Shown: positions 1-9,106, counted from the first letter of the stretch. The stretch is 9,106 nucleotides of DNA from Thermoplasmata archaeon (GCA_023137005.1 JAGLQE010000279.1:1-9106); one strand, 5' to 3'. The notes: generated from the sequence alone by a model not told the origin. Program-made: numbers and translations.

Positions 1-412
1 CTTCTACGTAAACCTGCATCCAGCCTGTGTCACGCTGTGGCATGGTGTCATTGTGCTCGGCCCAGATACCGATAGGTCCTGCAACAGTACGATTAACAAC
101 TGGCATGACAACTGGAAGGTGAGCGGAACCCGCGATGAACAATACCTCGTGCATGAGCGCGAGCCCTTGGGAGGCTGTTGCCGTGTAGGTTCTGACACCT
201 GTGGCCGAAGCGGCCACACAAGCGCTCATCGCACTGTGTTCGCTCTCAACCCTCATGAAGGCCGAGTCCAGTAATCCATCATTAACGAATTCTGAAAGGT
301 GCTCGACAATGAAGGTCTGGGGCGTGATCGGGTAAGCCGCTATGACGTCTACTCTTGCAAGCATGGCCGCGTACGCAGCCGCATAATTTCCTGTAACTAC
401 TCTTTTAACCAT
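1..412 (-). CDS. porA: Pyruvate/2-oxoacid:ferredoxin oxidoreductase alpha subunit (partial, N-terminal 137 codons)
   Basis: This is the pyrimidine-domain (alpha) subunit of a multi-subunit 2-oxoacid:ferredoxin oxidoreductase, which binds thiamine pyrophosphate together with the beta subunit and oxidatively decarboxylates pyruvate to acetyl-CoA in the cytoplasm. The reading frame is open from an ATG at 412 to the left edge and no stop is reached, so the gene is truncated by the window. Visible family motifs are YPITPQT (residues 27-33), ESEHSA (56-61, with Glu58 the likely thiamine-activating glutamate), TATASQGLALMHEVLF (from residue 77) and the RDTGWMQVY stretch near the edge. The last is typical of pyruvate/ketoisovalerate alpha subunits. 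A strong Shine-Dalgarno, GAGGAGGGG, lies 7 nt upstream and supports the start. It follows the gamma-delta gene by 83 nt on the same strand, so it is probably in the same operon, with beta expected next. Pyruvate is the most likely substrate by resemblance to archaeal PorA, but 2-ketoisovalerate (VorA) cannot be excluded from this fragment. Confidence 0.93.
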   Translation of the reverse strand, partial: MVKRVVTGNYAAAYAAMLARVDVIAAYPITPQTFIVEHLSEFVNDGLLDSAFMRVESEHSAMSACVAASATGVRTYTATASQGLALMHEVLFIAGSAHLPVVMPVVNRTVAGPIGIWAEHNDTMPQRDTGWMQVYVE

Positions 413-419
413 ATTAGAA

Positions 420-428
420 CCCCTCCTC
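420..428 (-). promoter_or_regulatory. Shine-Dalgarno site of the alpha-subunit gene
   Basis: On the minus strand the bases read GAGGAGGGG and end 7 nt before the ATG at 412. This is close to the archaeal consensus GGAGGTGAT and fixes the start codon. It also suggests that alpha is translated from an internal site of a polycistronic message rather than from a leaderless one. A weak AT-rich TTTAAATT at about 475-483 could be an internal promoter, but this is not convincing. Confidence 0.75.
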
Positions 429-495
429 TATTCTCATCATATGTTTCGGGCTTTTATGATGCTCCGTCATATTAAAATTTAAACGCATCACAAAA

Positions 496-1392
496 TCACC
501 TCACCATCTTTATCGCGTCTTTGGGGCATTCATTGGCACAGATACCGCATCCCTTGCAGTATTCTAGCTGGAAATCCAGGGTCATATTGTCACCCTCGCC
601 AACTTCTTTGATGCAACCATCCGGGCAGTAGAACCAGCACAGCCTGCACATGATGCATTTGTCTGGATCATAAATTGGTTTGAAGGTCTTCCAGCTTCCT
701 GTCTTATTTTCTGCAAAGCTGCCTGGCCCGACAAGTCCTTCGGGTGTCTCCATCGGCCTGGTTGCCAGACCCAGTGGGAGCTCGTCGTATCCGGGTAACC
801 ATTTTCCGCCTGCATCATAGGTCATGGTTCCCTTGCAGGTTCCAACAGTGGTCCTCTCGTAAGCGACCCTTGCGGCATTCGCGTTCTTGGTTGCCAGTCT
901 TTCTCCGATACGGTTACCGAATATGTCCATGATACCCGCAACGATAGAATCAATACTTACCAGGCCTGTGGCTTTTGCGAAAGCCCCGAGTATGGCACTG
1001 TTCGTGATCGGCTGGCCCAGTGTTTCCAGGGCCACGCTCGTCGCATCCACTGTCGCGCATTTGACCGCCTTTCCCAGTTGTATATCCTCTGGTTTATCCG
1101 CAGAATTGATAATGGCGATACCATCACTCTTCAATCCATCAGAAACATCCACGATACCAGTCAATTTGTCATCCAGGACCACGATATAATCCGGCTCGTA
1201 AATGAGCGTCTTGGAGAATATCTTGTCCTTATCGACCCTTGTGAAGGCCATCACCGGGGCACCCCTCCGCTCTGCTCCAAAGTAGGGGAACGCGACTGCG
1301 AAATTCCCTTCCTGGAAAGCTGCGGAAGCAAGTGCCTGGGCAGCCATCACAGCACCCTGGCCTCCTCGGCCATGAAATCTTACTTCATACAT
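496..1392 (-). CDS. porG: Pyruvate/2-oxoacid:ferredoxin oxidoreductase, fused gamma-delta subunit
   Basis: This 298-residue protein joins two subunits that are separate genes in many archaea. Residues 1 to about 185 are the gamma subunit (2-oxoacid oxidoreductase catalytic domain, which helps bind CoA), recognised by HGRGGQGAV (residues 7-15) and the [13 protein letters not shown] stretch. Residues from about 235 to 298 are the delta subunit, a ferredoxin with two [4Fe-4S] clusters. Its cysteines fall at 246, 249, 252 and 256 and at 279, 282, 285 and 289, each group followed by the usual CP. One extra cysteine, Cys260, follows the first motif. The delta part carries electrons from the thiamine site to external ferredoxin. 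The ATG at 1392 is preceded by AGGAG at 8 nt spacing. The alpha gene follows after 83 nt, giving the order gammadelta-alpha-(beta). Pyruvate specificity is inferred from overall resemblance to PorG/PorD; a ketoisovalerate enzyme remains possible. Confidence 0.93.
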   Translation of the reverse strand: MYEVRFHGRGGQGAVMAAQALASAAFQEGNFAVAFPYFGAERRGAPVMAFTRVDKDKIFSKTLIYEPDYIVVLDDKLTGIVDVSDGLKSDGIAIINSADKPEDIQLGKAVKCATVDATSVALETLGQPITNSAILGAFAKATGLVSIDSIVAGIMDIFGNRIGERLATKNANAARVAYERTTVGTCKGTMTYDAGGKWLPGYDELPLGLATRPMETPEGLVGPGSFAENKTGSWKTFKPIYDPDKCIMCRLCWFYCPDGCIKEVGEGDNMTLDFQLEYCKGCGICANECPKDAIKMVR

Positions 1393-1400
1393 TTCTACAA

Positions 1401-1405
1401 CTCCT
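1401..1405 (-). promoter_or_regulatory. Shine-Dalgarno site of the gamma-delta gene
   Basis: The minus strand reads AGGAG with 8 nt to the ATG at 1392, a standard spacing. It implies that this message carries a 5' leader rather than being leaderless. Confidence 0.65.
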
Positions 1406-1483
1406 AAATTAACAGCTTATTAGGCTATGCGAGTGGGTATAGAAATGGGGATAATAAGGGTTGTGATGAATATACCAAAAATA

Positions 1484-1491
1484 GTTATAAT
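1484..1491 (+). promoter_or_regulatory. Probable TATA box of the membrane-protein operon
   Basis: GTTATAAT is centred about 31 nt before the ATG at 1518. The expected start of transcription lies roughly 5 nt before that ATG, which suggests a leaderless or nearly leaderless message. This matches the absence of a well-spaced Shine-Dalgarno site: the only GGAG is 2 nt from the ATG, too close to act. Confidence 0.45.
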
Positions 1492-1517
1492 GAACAAAGT
1501 GATTTGGGTGTGGAGAG

Positions 1518-2165
1518 ATGGAAGAGATGCTTGACATCAAATTAATAGGAATATTACAGGTCGGGATGATGGCAGGCATGTTCCTCTTTGTATATTATTT
1601 CATAAAATTCATTAAGTCTCAGGAATCCGAGTTAAAGCCCCATTTAGAGGATCTGATCGCTCGGGATAAAAGCCTCGATCTGGAGGTTCATGTTGTGCCT
1701 GAAAAGGATAATAACACTCCTTATCTCTTCATGTTCATGGGGGGATTCATGCTTCTTCTGGGCCCGACATTATTGACCTTGGCTTACGCCGATGGCCAGA
1801 TTGATATTTTAATTATCATACCCCTTATCGCTATCGCCCTTGGAATGGGAATAATCTATATCTCCATTCCTTTCAAGGCAAAGGGCCGCCTCATCATCTC
1901 TCCAAAACTCGTTATCCTACCATACTGGACCATAGGGGTTTCCAAGTTTGGTCAAAATATGTTCAGGGTGGAGAACATCGAGGCAATGACAGTGCACCGC
2001 CACAAGCGGACCCGAGAGGTGATCCGCATATCCTTTGCTGGCCGGGTATATGGCTCTACGAGATTATGGAAAGGCGACCAAGACAAATACGAACAAATTA
2101 TCAGATTCCTAAGGGAACTGGGGGTCAGAGTAAATGATGGGGTGGCAAAAGATTATGGAGAATAA
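1518..2165 (+). CDS. Unknown three-helix membrane protein with a possible PH-like C-terminal domain
   Basis: I do not recognise this 215-residue protein as a named family. Three hydrophobic segments are visible, at about residues 8-32, 69-90 and 95-118. A charged stretch (34-65) lies between the first two. The last 95 residues (about 119-212) are soluble and look like short beta strands (GRLIISPKLVILPYW, MFRVENIEAMTVHR, VIRISFAG) ending in an amphipathic helix (DKYEQIIRFLREL). That pattern resembles bacterial PH-like domains found next to membrane helices, but this is inference from appearance only. The ATG at 1518 is preferred because a TATA box about 31 nt upstream predicts a leaderless message; an ATG at 1527 is an alternative. 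It overlaps the next gene and is probably co-transcribed with it. No catalytic motif or cofactor site is apparent. Confidence 0.8.
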   Translation: MEEMLDIKLIGILQVGMMAGMFLFVYYFIKFIKSQESELKPHLEDLIARDKSLDLEVHVVPEKDNNTPYLFMFMGGFMLLLGPTLLTLAYADGQIDILIIIPLIAIALGMGIIYISIPFKAKGRLIISPKLVILPYWTIGVSKFGQNMFRVENIEAMTVHRHKRTREVIRISFAGRVYGSTRLWKGDQDKYEQIIRFLRELGVRVNDGVAKDYGE

Positions 2166-2766
2166 GGGTAGATTCATGCCATATGGGCATGTCAAAAGTC
2201 AATACCCTCTCTGGTCTACAAGGGACCTGAGTTGGGCGATAAAAGACCAGATGAAAATGGTCATAATATTGGTTGGAATGCTACTTGCCATTGTTGATGT
2301 GTTCCTTTATTTTAAGTTCGAATTGGCCTCAGAATTCTGGATATACACGATCATAGTCTTCATTCTTCTTATATTATGCATGATACCTCTCTGGAAGTAC
2401 ACGAAAAACTGGGTGAAAGGCATGGAGGGAACCTATCATTTAAGAGCAAAGTGTGATGATGATGGTTTTAATATGCTTATTCAGACGATAACCCAGATAC
2501 TTGATGATGCAGAAACAGAGTGTCGGATAGAACCCGATAACTTCCAGGCAAAGCTCGGACAGGCATGGATCCCTGAAAAGAATGTCATGACCTTCACTGG
2601 CTTTGTGAAAATTGCCCATATCACCTATGATATTACAGTAGAAGAAGGATTGGATATTCATCTCAATTCATTGGCCATGTATCCCGGAATGGAAGGAAAG
2701 TTCATCACTGGTTTGGATAGACATTTTTCAGTGAGTGTGGATGATGTTATTACAGTTCGCTCTTGA
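2155..2766 (+). CDS. Unknown two-helix membrane protein
   Basis: This protein of about 203 residues is not recognised. It has two membrane helices (about residues 34-54 and 60-82) followed by a soluble domain of about 120 residues with no known motif. That domain contains a Cys100-Asp-Asp-Asp stretch, a predicted helix (NMLIQTITQILDDAE) and several beta-like segments. The ATG at 2155 gives an 11-base overlap with the upstream gene and is preceded by GGGGTG at a workable distance. A start at 2134 (7 residues longer) and one at 2176 (7 shorter, with AAGGGT 6 nt before it) are also possible. The overlap implies translational coupling with the three-helix protein, so the two probably act as partners in the membrane. 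Transcription likely ends at the hairpin at 2804-2828. Confidence 0.78.
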   Translation: MENKGRFMPYGHVKSQYPLWSTRDLSWAIKDQMKMVIILVGMLLAIVDVFLYFKFELASEFWIYTIIVFILLILCMIPLWKYTKNWVKGMEGTYHLRAKCDDDGFNMLIQTITQILDDAETECRIEPDNFQAKLGQAWIPEKNVMTFTGFVKIAHITYDITVEEGLDIHLNSLAMYPGMEGKFITGLDRHFSVSVDDVITVRS

Positions 2767-2803
2767 GGAAAAATAATAGAAATTAAAACATAAATAGAAA
2801 GTG

Positions 2804-2828
2804 TGGGAAGGCTTTTTCAGCCTTCCCA
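2804..2828. terminator. Bidirectional hairpin terminator between convergent genes
   Basis: Positions 2804-2813 and 2819-2828 form a perfect 10-bp stem (TGGGAAGGCT with AGCCTTCCCA) around the loop TTTTC. It lies 38 bases after the stop of the plus-strand membrane gene and 22 bases after the stop of the minus-strand oxidoreductase gene. Both flanks are AT-rich, with TTATTCTTA on the plus side and ATTTATGTTTTAATTTC on the minus side. The position and symmetry suggest it stops or shields transcripts from both directions. A strong GC-rich hairpin is not the usual archaeal terminator, which relies on U-runs, so it may mainly stabilise 3' ends. Confidence 0.75.
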
Positions 2829-2849
2829 TTATTCTTAGACTTGCGTCCC

Positions 2850-6373
<3,524 letters not shown>

Positions 6374-6469
6374 ATTAACTGGCCTATCCAATCCCGCGAT
6401 GCGCTGGAATGGAATGGTCTCCAATTTTGGATGGGAGGCGGATATAACTGAAGTACTATAATGTTACTG

Positions 6470-6488
6470 TTATATTGTTCCAATATAA
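6470..6488. promoter_or_regulatory. Perfect 8-bp inverted repeat overlapping the PFOR TATA box (putative operator)
   Basis: TTATATTG-TTC-CAATATAA is a perfect palindrome with 8-bp arms and a 3-nt spacer. Its right arm overlaps the TTTATATT box on the minus strand, so a bound dimeric regulator could block TBP. A further inverted pair, ATATAAC at 6442-6448 and GTTATAT at 6469-6475, shares the left arm, so three related half-sites lie within 47 bases. There is no U-run beyond it, so a terminator is unlikely. The regulator is unknown. Confidence 0.5.
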
Positions 6489-6575
6489 ATGGCAGAAATG
6501 ATAATGCTGACTTAATGATCCACTTGGTGAAGCTCACGCTCATATCGTAATATTTCAGAGAACGAATACTGAGTT

Positions 6576-6950
6576 CTAGTATGAACCGCGTATCTTGTTC
6601 CTGTCCACCCTGATACCATTGGATGTGGCCAATAGTAGATTGTGGCCTATTCCAGCAACATCTCCGTTGGTGTCATCCGCGATGGACTTGAGCTCATTTG
6701 TTATGCGGGTCATGGCCAGCTCATCATTGGCAATGGAAGAATAATCAATTATTATCGTGTGACCGTCGTACAGGTACTTGGTAAGGTTCTTCATGTCCTC
6801 ATAGCGGTATATTTCCGCGATCTTGATAGTGGAGCCCTTGTGCTGAATGAGGCTTTCATCCTCGTATCCCATCTCACCGAGATCGATGTATTTCTCTTCT
6901 CTGGCCGAGCCCTTTGCATGAACTTTCTTCTTACCTATTGTTGTTGACAA
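6576..6950 (-). CDS. sepF: SepF-like cell division protein
   Basis: This 124-residue protein matches the archaeal SepF family, which anchors FtsZ filaments to the membrane at the division site. The SepF core spans about residues 41-124: KIAEIYRYEDM (43-53), YDGHTIIIDYSSI (61-73), the TRITNELKSIADDTNGDVAGIG stretch (81-102) and the ending VDRNKIRGS. The only start able to give a full-length protein is TTG at 6950, because an in-frame stop lies 24 bases upstream and no ATG or GTG intervenes. AAAGGT lies a short distance before it as a plausible ribosome site. The N-terminus is basic (GKKKVHAKGS) and lacks a clear hydrophobic amphipathic helix of the kind that usually serves as membrane anchor. 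It appears monocistronic with its own TATA box. The ftsZ partner is not in the window. Confidence 0.88.
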   Translation of the reverse strand: MSTTIGKKKVHAKGSAREEKYIDLGEMGYEDESLIQHKGSTIKIAEIYRYEDMKNLTKYLYDGHTIIIDYSSIANDELAMTRITNELKSIADDTNGDVAGIGHNLLLATSNGIRVDRNKIRGSY

Positions 6951-6992
6951 TGTATCACAACCTTTTATCAGTCATACCGTATAATTTAAGGT

Positions 6993-7000
6993 GATATAAA
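6993..7000 (-). promoter_or_regulatory. Probable TATA box of sepF
   Basis: The minus strand reads TTTATATC, close to the archaeal consensus. Transcription would begin near 6971, leaving a leader of about 20 nt that contains the AAAGGT ribosome site before the TTG start at 6950. It sits in the 84-base gap downstream of the protease gene, so sepF can be expressed independently of its upstream neighbours. Confidence 0.6.
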
Positions 7001-7034
7001 TCTTGTTGTTTTCAGAGAGGGTGTATAAGGCGGC

Positions 7035-7985
7035 TCATATGGTGAATATCAGAAAGCCAATAGCGAACCCAAGTATAGCCCCAGTGTTCAGCAGTGGTAA
7101 TCCTGCCTGAGCATTCCCCTTCATGACATATCTCATCAATGCCAGGAAACCAATGGTTCCGCCAATTATCGTTGCCATGGCCACCATGCCGCTCTCGAAG
7201 CCAGGTCCTCCAAAGGTGAAGGTATAGGCCGACACAGCCAAACTTCCAGGTATGATGATATCTCCCAGACCCATGAACATGGCGTCTATTCTTTTCTTTT
7301 TCTTCAGGTTCTTCTTGATGCCTTTCTGCTTCCTGAAACTATAGTTCTTGGCCTTTGGCACCACCAATAGTACTGGCAAATGTTGTTCGACCACGACATC
7401 GGCCAATGCGATCATGTGTTTGGTCTTGTACACCGCGATGGCATCGTATATTGCCAGACCGATAAGAAGGATGAGTATGGGTAGGATCCCCAATGATATT
7501 CCCAGGATGGAAGTAACTCCAGCACCTATCATGATACCAAGTGTGTTCACCACATACCATTCCGGGAATTTGTGAAGGATGTACGTGAGGAAGATAGCAG
7601 TGGCCAGTGCCGCGATGTTCATGAGATTTATCAGGGCGCCGCTAATGATAGCTGGAGTACCGGCCATGTACCAGAATATATAGATATATGGCAAAAGCAG
7701 CACCGAGTATAGGGCCAGACAGGATGCGAACAATATCAATCCCTTGATGAAGTTCTTCTTCCCGGCCTTGAGCAGAAGTAGGATGACTCCTGTGAAGAGA
7801 AGGATCGTGACCATGTACATAATGGGGTTGAGAGGGTCTTGAGGATCCTCGAATGCTTGGTAGCCCGCATCTTGCATGGGTGTGGATATGACCAAAGCCA
7901 GTATCTGGGTGAAAACAAATATCGCACCCATTCCGAGTATCGAGTATAATTCGCCTTTGGACAAACCCTTTGAGCCCATGTACAT
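7035..7985 (-). CDS. Presenilin-homologue intramembrane aspartyl protease (PSH, family A22)
   Basis: This multi-pass membrane protease (316 residues, about nine membrane helices) belongs to the archaeal presenilin/signal-peptide-peptidase homologues, which cut transmembrane segments within the membrane. The two catalytic aspartates are visible in their usual settings: YD at 180-181 (GLAIYDAIAVYKTKH) and GLGD at 239-242 (MFMGLGDIIIPG), separated by a basic loop (residues about 211-232, rich in lysine and arginine) as in the family. The third motif, usually PAL in the last helix, appears here as AGLP (294-297). The ATG at 7985 shares its A with the TGA stop of the upstream aIF2-beta gene, so translation is probably coupled; GTG at 7988 or ATG at 7979 are alternatives. 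The natural substrate is unknown and nothing in the neighbourhood identifies one. Family assignment is strong and function in the cell is not established. Confidence 0.9.
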   Translation of the reverse strand: MYMGSKGLSKGELYSILGMGAIFVFTQILALVISTPMQDAGYQAFEDPQDPLNPIMYMVTILLFTGVILLLLKAGKKNFIKGLILFASCLALYSVLLLPYIYIFWYMAGTPAIISGALINLMNIAALATAIFLTYILHKFPEWYVVNTLGIMIGAGVTSILGISLGILPILILLIGLAIYDAIAVYKTKHMIALADVVVEQHLPVLLVVPKAKNYSFRKQKGIKKNLKKKKRIDAMFMGLGDIIIPGSLAVSAYTFTFGGPGFESGMVAMATIIGGTIGFLALMRYVMKGNAQAGLPLLNTGAILGFAIGFLIFTI

Positions 7986-8608
7986 CACTCTGTGTGGGGT
8001 ACGGCAAAGGCCATCTTACCCATGACCTTGGTGACCTTGATCTTACACACCGAGCCCTTGGCGGTACCCGGAATATAGATGATATAATCCTCGATCTTGG
8101 CAATGCCGTCCCCCTTCTTGCCAACATCCTGGATCATGACCTCGTAGACCGTGTTCTCCACAACTGCCTTGACCGCTCTCTGTGTGGTCGTGCTCTTCCG
8201 AACACCTATCGGACGCCTTGCACCGCATGCCTCACATTCGAGAACATCCACTCTTCCTTCCTTGGTGATGTGGGTATCCGGCCTCTTGCATTCCGAGCAC
8301 ATGACGAATGACGTGACATAAGATTTGAGCCTGGCATCCACCTGCTTGGCTATAAGCCTGCTCTTGAAGACAGCTCTCCTGCCCTCTAGGACACCTGGTG
8401 TACCCATCTCCCTCTGGAAATAGGCCAGTAGGTCCTCTGGCTTCCTCCTGATGGTCTCGGCGATGTCCGAGAAGTTCTTGAAAACCGTGGTCTTTCCCTC
8501 TACAAAGAGGTCTACCTCGGGGATCTTGAACCTTTCTTCCTCTGATATCTTGTCTGGAAGCTGTTCCTTGGCTGACTTCAATAAAGCCTTGTAATCGTAC
8601 TCGGTCAT
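7985..8608 (-). CDS. eif2b: Translation initiation factor aIF2 subunit beta with C-terminal TRAM domain
   Basis: This 207-residue protein is the beta subunit of archaeal initiation factor 2, which with alpha and gamma brings initiator tRNA to the small ribosomal subunit in a GTP-dependent way. An N-terminal helix (about 1-25, contacts gamma in known structures) is followed by the alpha-beta core (about 30-100) and a zinc ribbon with Cys104, Cys107, Cys125 and Cys128. Residues about 148-205 form a TRAM domain (YEVMIQDVGKKGDGIAKIEDYIIYIPG), an RNA-binding fold that is appended to aIF2-beta only in some euryarchaea. ATG at 8608 is preferred because a TATA box centred about 30 nt upstream implies a leaderless message. 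The stop overlaps the start of the protease gene by one base, so both are probably on one transcript. All key residues are present. Confidence 0.95.
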   Translation of the reverse strand: MTEYDYKALLKSAKEQLPDKISEEERFKIPEVDLFVEGKTTVFKNFSDIAETIRRKPEDLLAYFQREMGTPGVLEGRRAVFKSRLIAKQVDARLKSYVTSFVMCSECKRPDTHITKEGRVDVLECEACGARRPIGVRKSTTTQRAVKAVVENTVYEVMIQDVGKKGDGIAKIEDYIIYIPGTAKGSVCKIKVTKVMGKMAFAVPHTE

Positions 8609-8633
8609 GCAGGCCGGATTATTCTGGCATTGG

Positions 8634-8642
8634 ATATATAAA
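8634..8642 (-). promoter_or_regulatory. TATA box of the aIF2-beta / protease operon
   Basis: The minus strand reads TTTATATAT, an excellent archaeal TATA box, in the 72-base gap after rtcB. The usual spacing places the transcription start at about 8612, within a few bases of the ATG at 8608, so the message is probably leaderless. No Shine-Dalgarno is present before the ATG, which agrees. Confidence 0.75.
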
Positions 8643-8680
8643 CTTCGGTTGAAAATATCGCTCCTGCGAATGGCTGCCTT

Positions 8681-9106
8681 TTACCCTTTCATAACCCCGA
8701 TCGGAACCATCCTGGCCACTACCTTGGATATGCCCGCGCCCTGGGTCACTCCTACAACATCATCAACTGCCTTGTAGGCTCCGGGAGCTTCTTCTGTGAG
8801 AACCTGGCCACTGGCCGCCCTGACATAGATGCCATCTTTCGCCATCTCTGCCTTTATCTGGTCGGGCCTGAACTTGGATATGGCCTTCTTTCTGGACATC
8901 ATCCGACCCGCACCGTGGCAGGTCGACCCAAATGTCTCTTCCATGGCCTTCTCTGTTCCCGCAAGAACATAGCTGGAAGTGCCCATTGTCCCGGGTATCA
9001 GAACCGGTTGGCCGAACTCGGAGTAGGCGGATGGAACATCCTTATGCCCTGGCCCGAAGGAACGGGTCGCGCCCTTTCGGTGGACCATGACCTTCCTGCG
9101 CTGGCC
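8681..9106 (-). CDS. rtcB: RNA-splicing ligase RtcB (partial, C-terminal 141 codons)
   Basis: RtcB joins 2',3'-cyclic phosphate and 5'-hydroxyl RNA ends in a GTP- and manganese-dependent reaction and seals archaeal tRNA exons after intron removal. The frame runs open through the right edge of the window, so the ATG at 9088 is internal and the N-terminal two thirds is missing. Visible conserved motifs are [15 protein letters not shown] near the edge, the [13 protein letters not shown] stretch, [12 protein letters not shown] containing the histidine that carries the GMP intermediate, and the family-typical ending with [14 protein letters not shown] followed by TAA. It is upstream of aIF2-beta on the same strand with 72 bases between them, but aIF2-beta has its own promoter. 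No archease gene is visible in the window. Confidence 0.95.
   Translation of the reverse strand, partial: GQRRKVMVHRKGATRSFGPGHKDVPSAYSEFGQPVLIPGTMGTSSYVLAGTEKAMEETFGSTCHGAGRMMSRKKAISKFRPDQIKAEMAKDGIYVRAASGQVLTEEAPGAYKAVDDVVGVTQGAGISKVVARMVPIGVMKG

Larger units (their letters stand above)
1393..1517. promoter_or_regulatory. Divergent promoter region between the por operon and the membrane-protein operon
   Basis: This 125-base AT-rich region lies between two diverging genes and must hold a promoter for each. For the plus-strand gene, GTTATAAT at about 1484-1491 is placed correctly for an archaeal TATA box. Adding the usual 25 or so nt puts the transcription start near 1513, a few bases before the ATG at 1518. 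For the minus-strand gamma-delta gene several weak boxes exist (GTATATT near 1470, CTATACC near 1438) and I cannot choose between them. No convincing symmetric operator was found. Confidence 0.55.

Noticed and set aside
4..219. Minus-strand open frame of 71 codons at the left edge
   Set aside because: It lies in another frame inside the alpha-subunit gene, which has clear family motifs in its own frame running to the window edge.
454..472. Short hairpin-like TATGA...TCATA between the gamma-delta and alpha genes
   Set aside because: The 5-bp AT-rich stem is weak, has a C-A mismatch on the transcribed strand when extended, and is not followed by a U-run.
1461..1495. Possible inverted repeat (TTGTGATGAATATA and TTATAATGAACAA) in the divergent promoter region
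   Set aside because: Only TTGT and a TATA end match, and the arms differ in length with several mismatches, so it is not a credible operator.
6565..6583. ATACT...AGTAT palindrome across the sepF stop codon
   Set aside because: The stem is only 5 bp and lacks a U-rich tail, so it is within chance expectation and not a supported terminator.
7642..8127. Minus-strand open frame of 161 codons across the aIF2-beta and protease genes
   Set aside because: It is an out-of-frame shadow rich in Arg, Ser and His, and both genes in the correct frames have strong family motifs.

Overview
The window comes from an archaeon. The evidence is archaeal translation factor aIF2-beta carrying a C-terminal TRAM domain, a presenilin-homologue intramembrane protease of the archaeal PSH type, an archaeal-style SepF division protein, RtcB, and TATA boxes of the TTTATATA kind about 25 nt upstream of likely transcription starts. 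Two ferredoxin-dependent 2-oxoacid oxidoreductases point to an anaerobic or microaerobic lifestyle. The combination fits an anaerobic euryarchaeon, possibly of the Thermoplasmatota, but the lineage is inferred and no 16S or other strong marker is present.

Layout, left to right. Positions 1-1392 (minus strand) hold part of a multi-subunit pyruvate/2-oxoacid:ferredoxin oxidoreductase operon: a fused gamma-delta subunit (496-1392) followed by the N-terminal 137 codons of the alpha subunit (1-412). The beta subunit is expected just beyond the left edge. Positions 1393-1517 are a divergent promoter region. Positions 1518-2766 (plus strand) hold two overlapping genes for small membrane proteins of unknown function. 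A strong bidirectional hairpin terminator (2804-2828) separates them from a convergent gene, 2850-6362 (minus strand), encoding a complete 1170-residue single-chain pyruvate:ferredoxin oxidoreductase of the bacterial NifJ type. Its upstream region (6363-6575) carries AT-rich palindromes that overlap a TATA box. The right third (minus strand) is housekeeping: sepF (6576-6950), a presenilin-like protease (7035-7985) translationally coupled to aIF2-beta (7985-8608), and the C-terminal part of the RNA ligase gene rtcB (8681-9106, cut by the right edge).

How they work together: both oxidoreductases interconvert pyruvate (or a related 2-oxoacid), CoA and oxidised ferredoxin with acetyl-CoA, CO2 and reduced ferredoxin, so the cell appears to have two unrelated-architecture enzymes for the same node of central metabolism within about 6 kb. 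One is archaeal multi-subunit and the other is a bacterial-type single chain. The most unusual items are this pairing, the operator-like palindrome in front of the single-chain enzyme, and the uncharacterised two-gene membrane operon between them. I saw no tRNA, rRNA, CRISPR array, insertion sequence or attachment site. There is no gene-free stretch longer than 300 bases; the longest is the 213-base region upstream of the single-chain enzyme.
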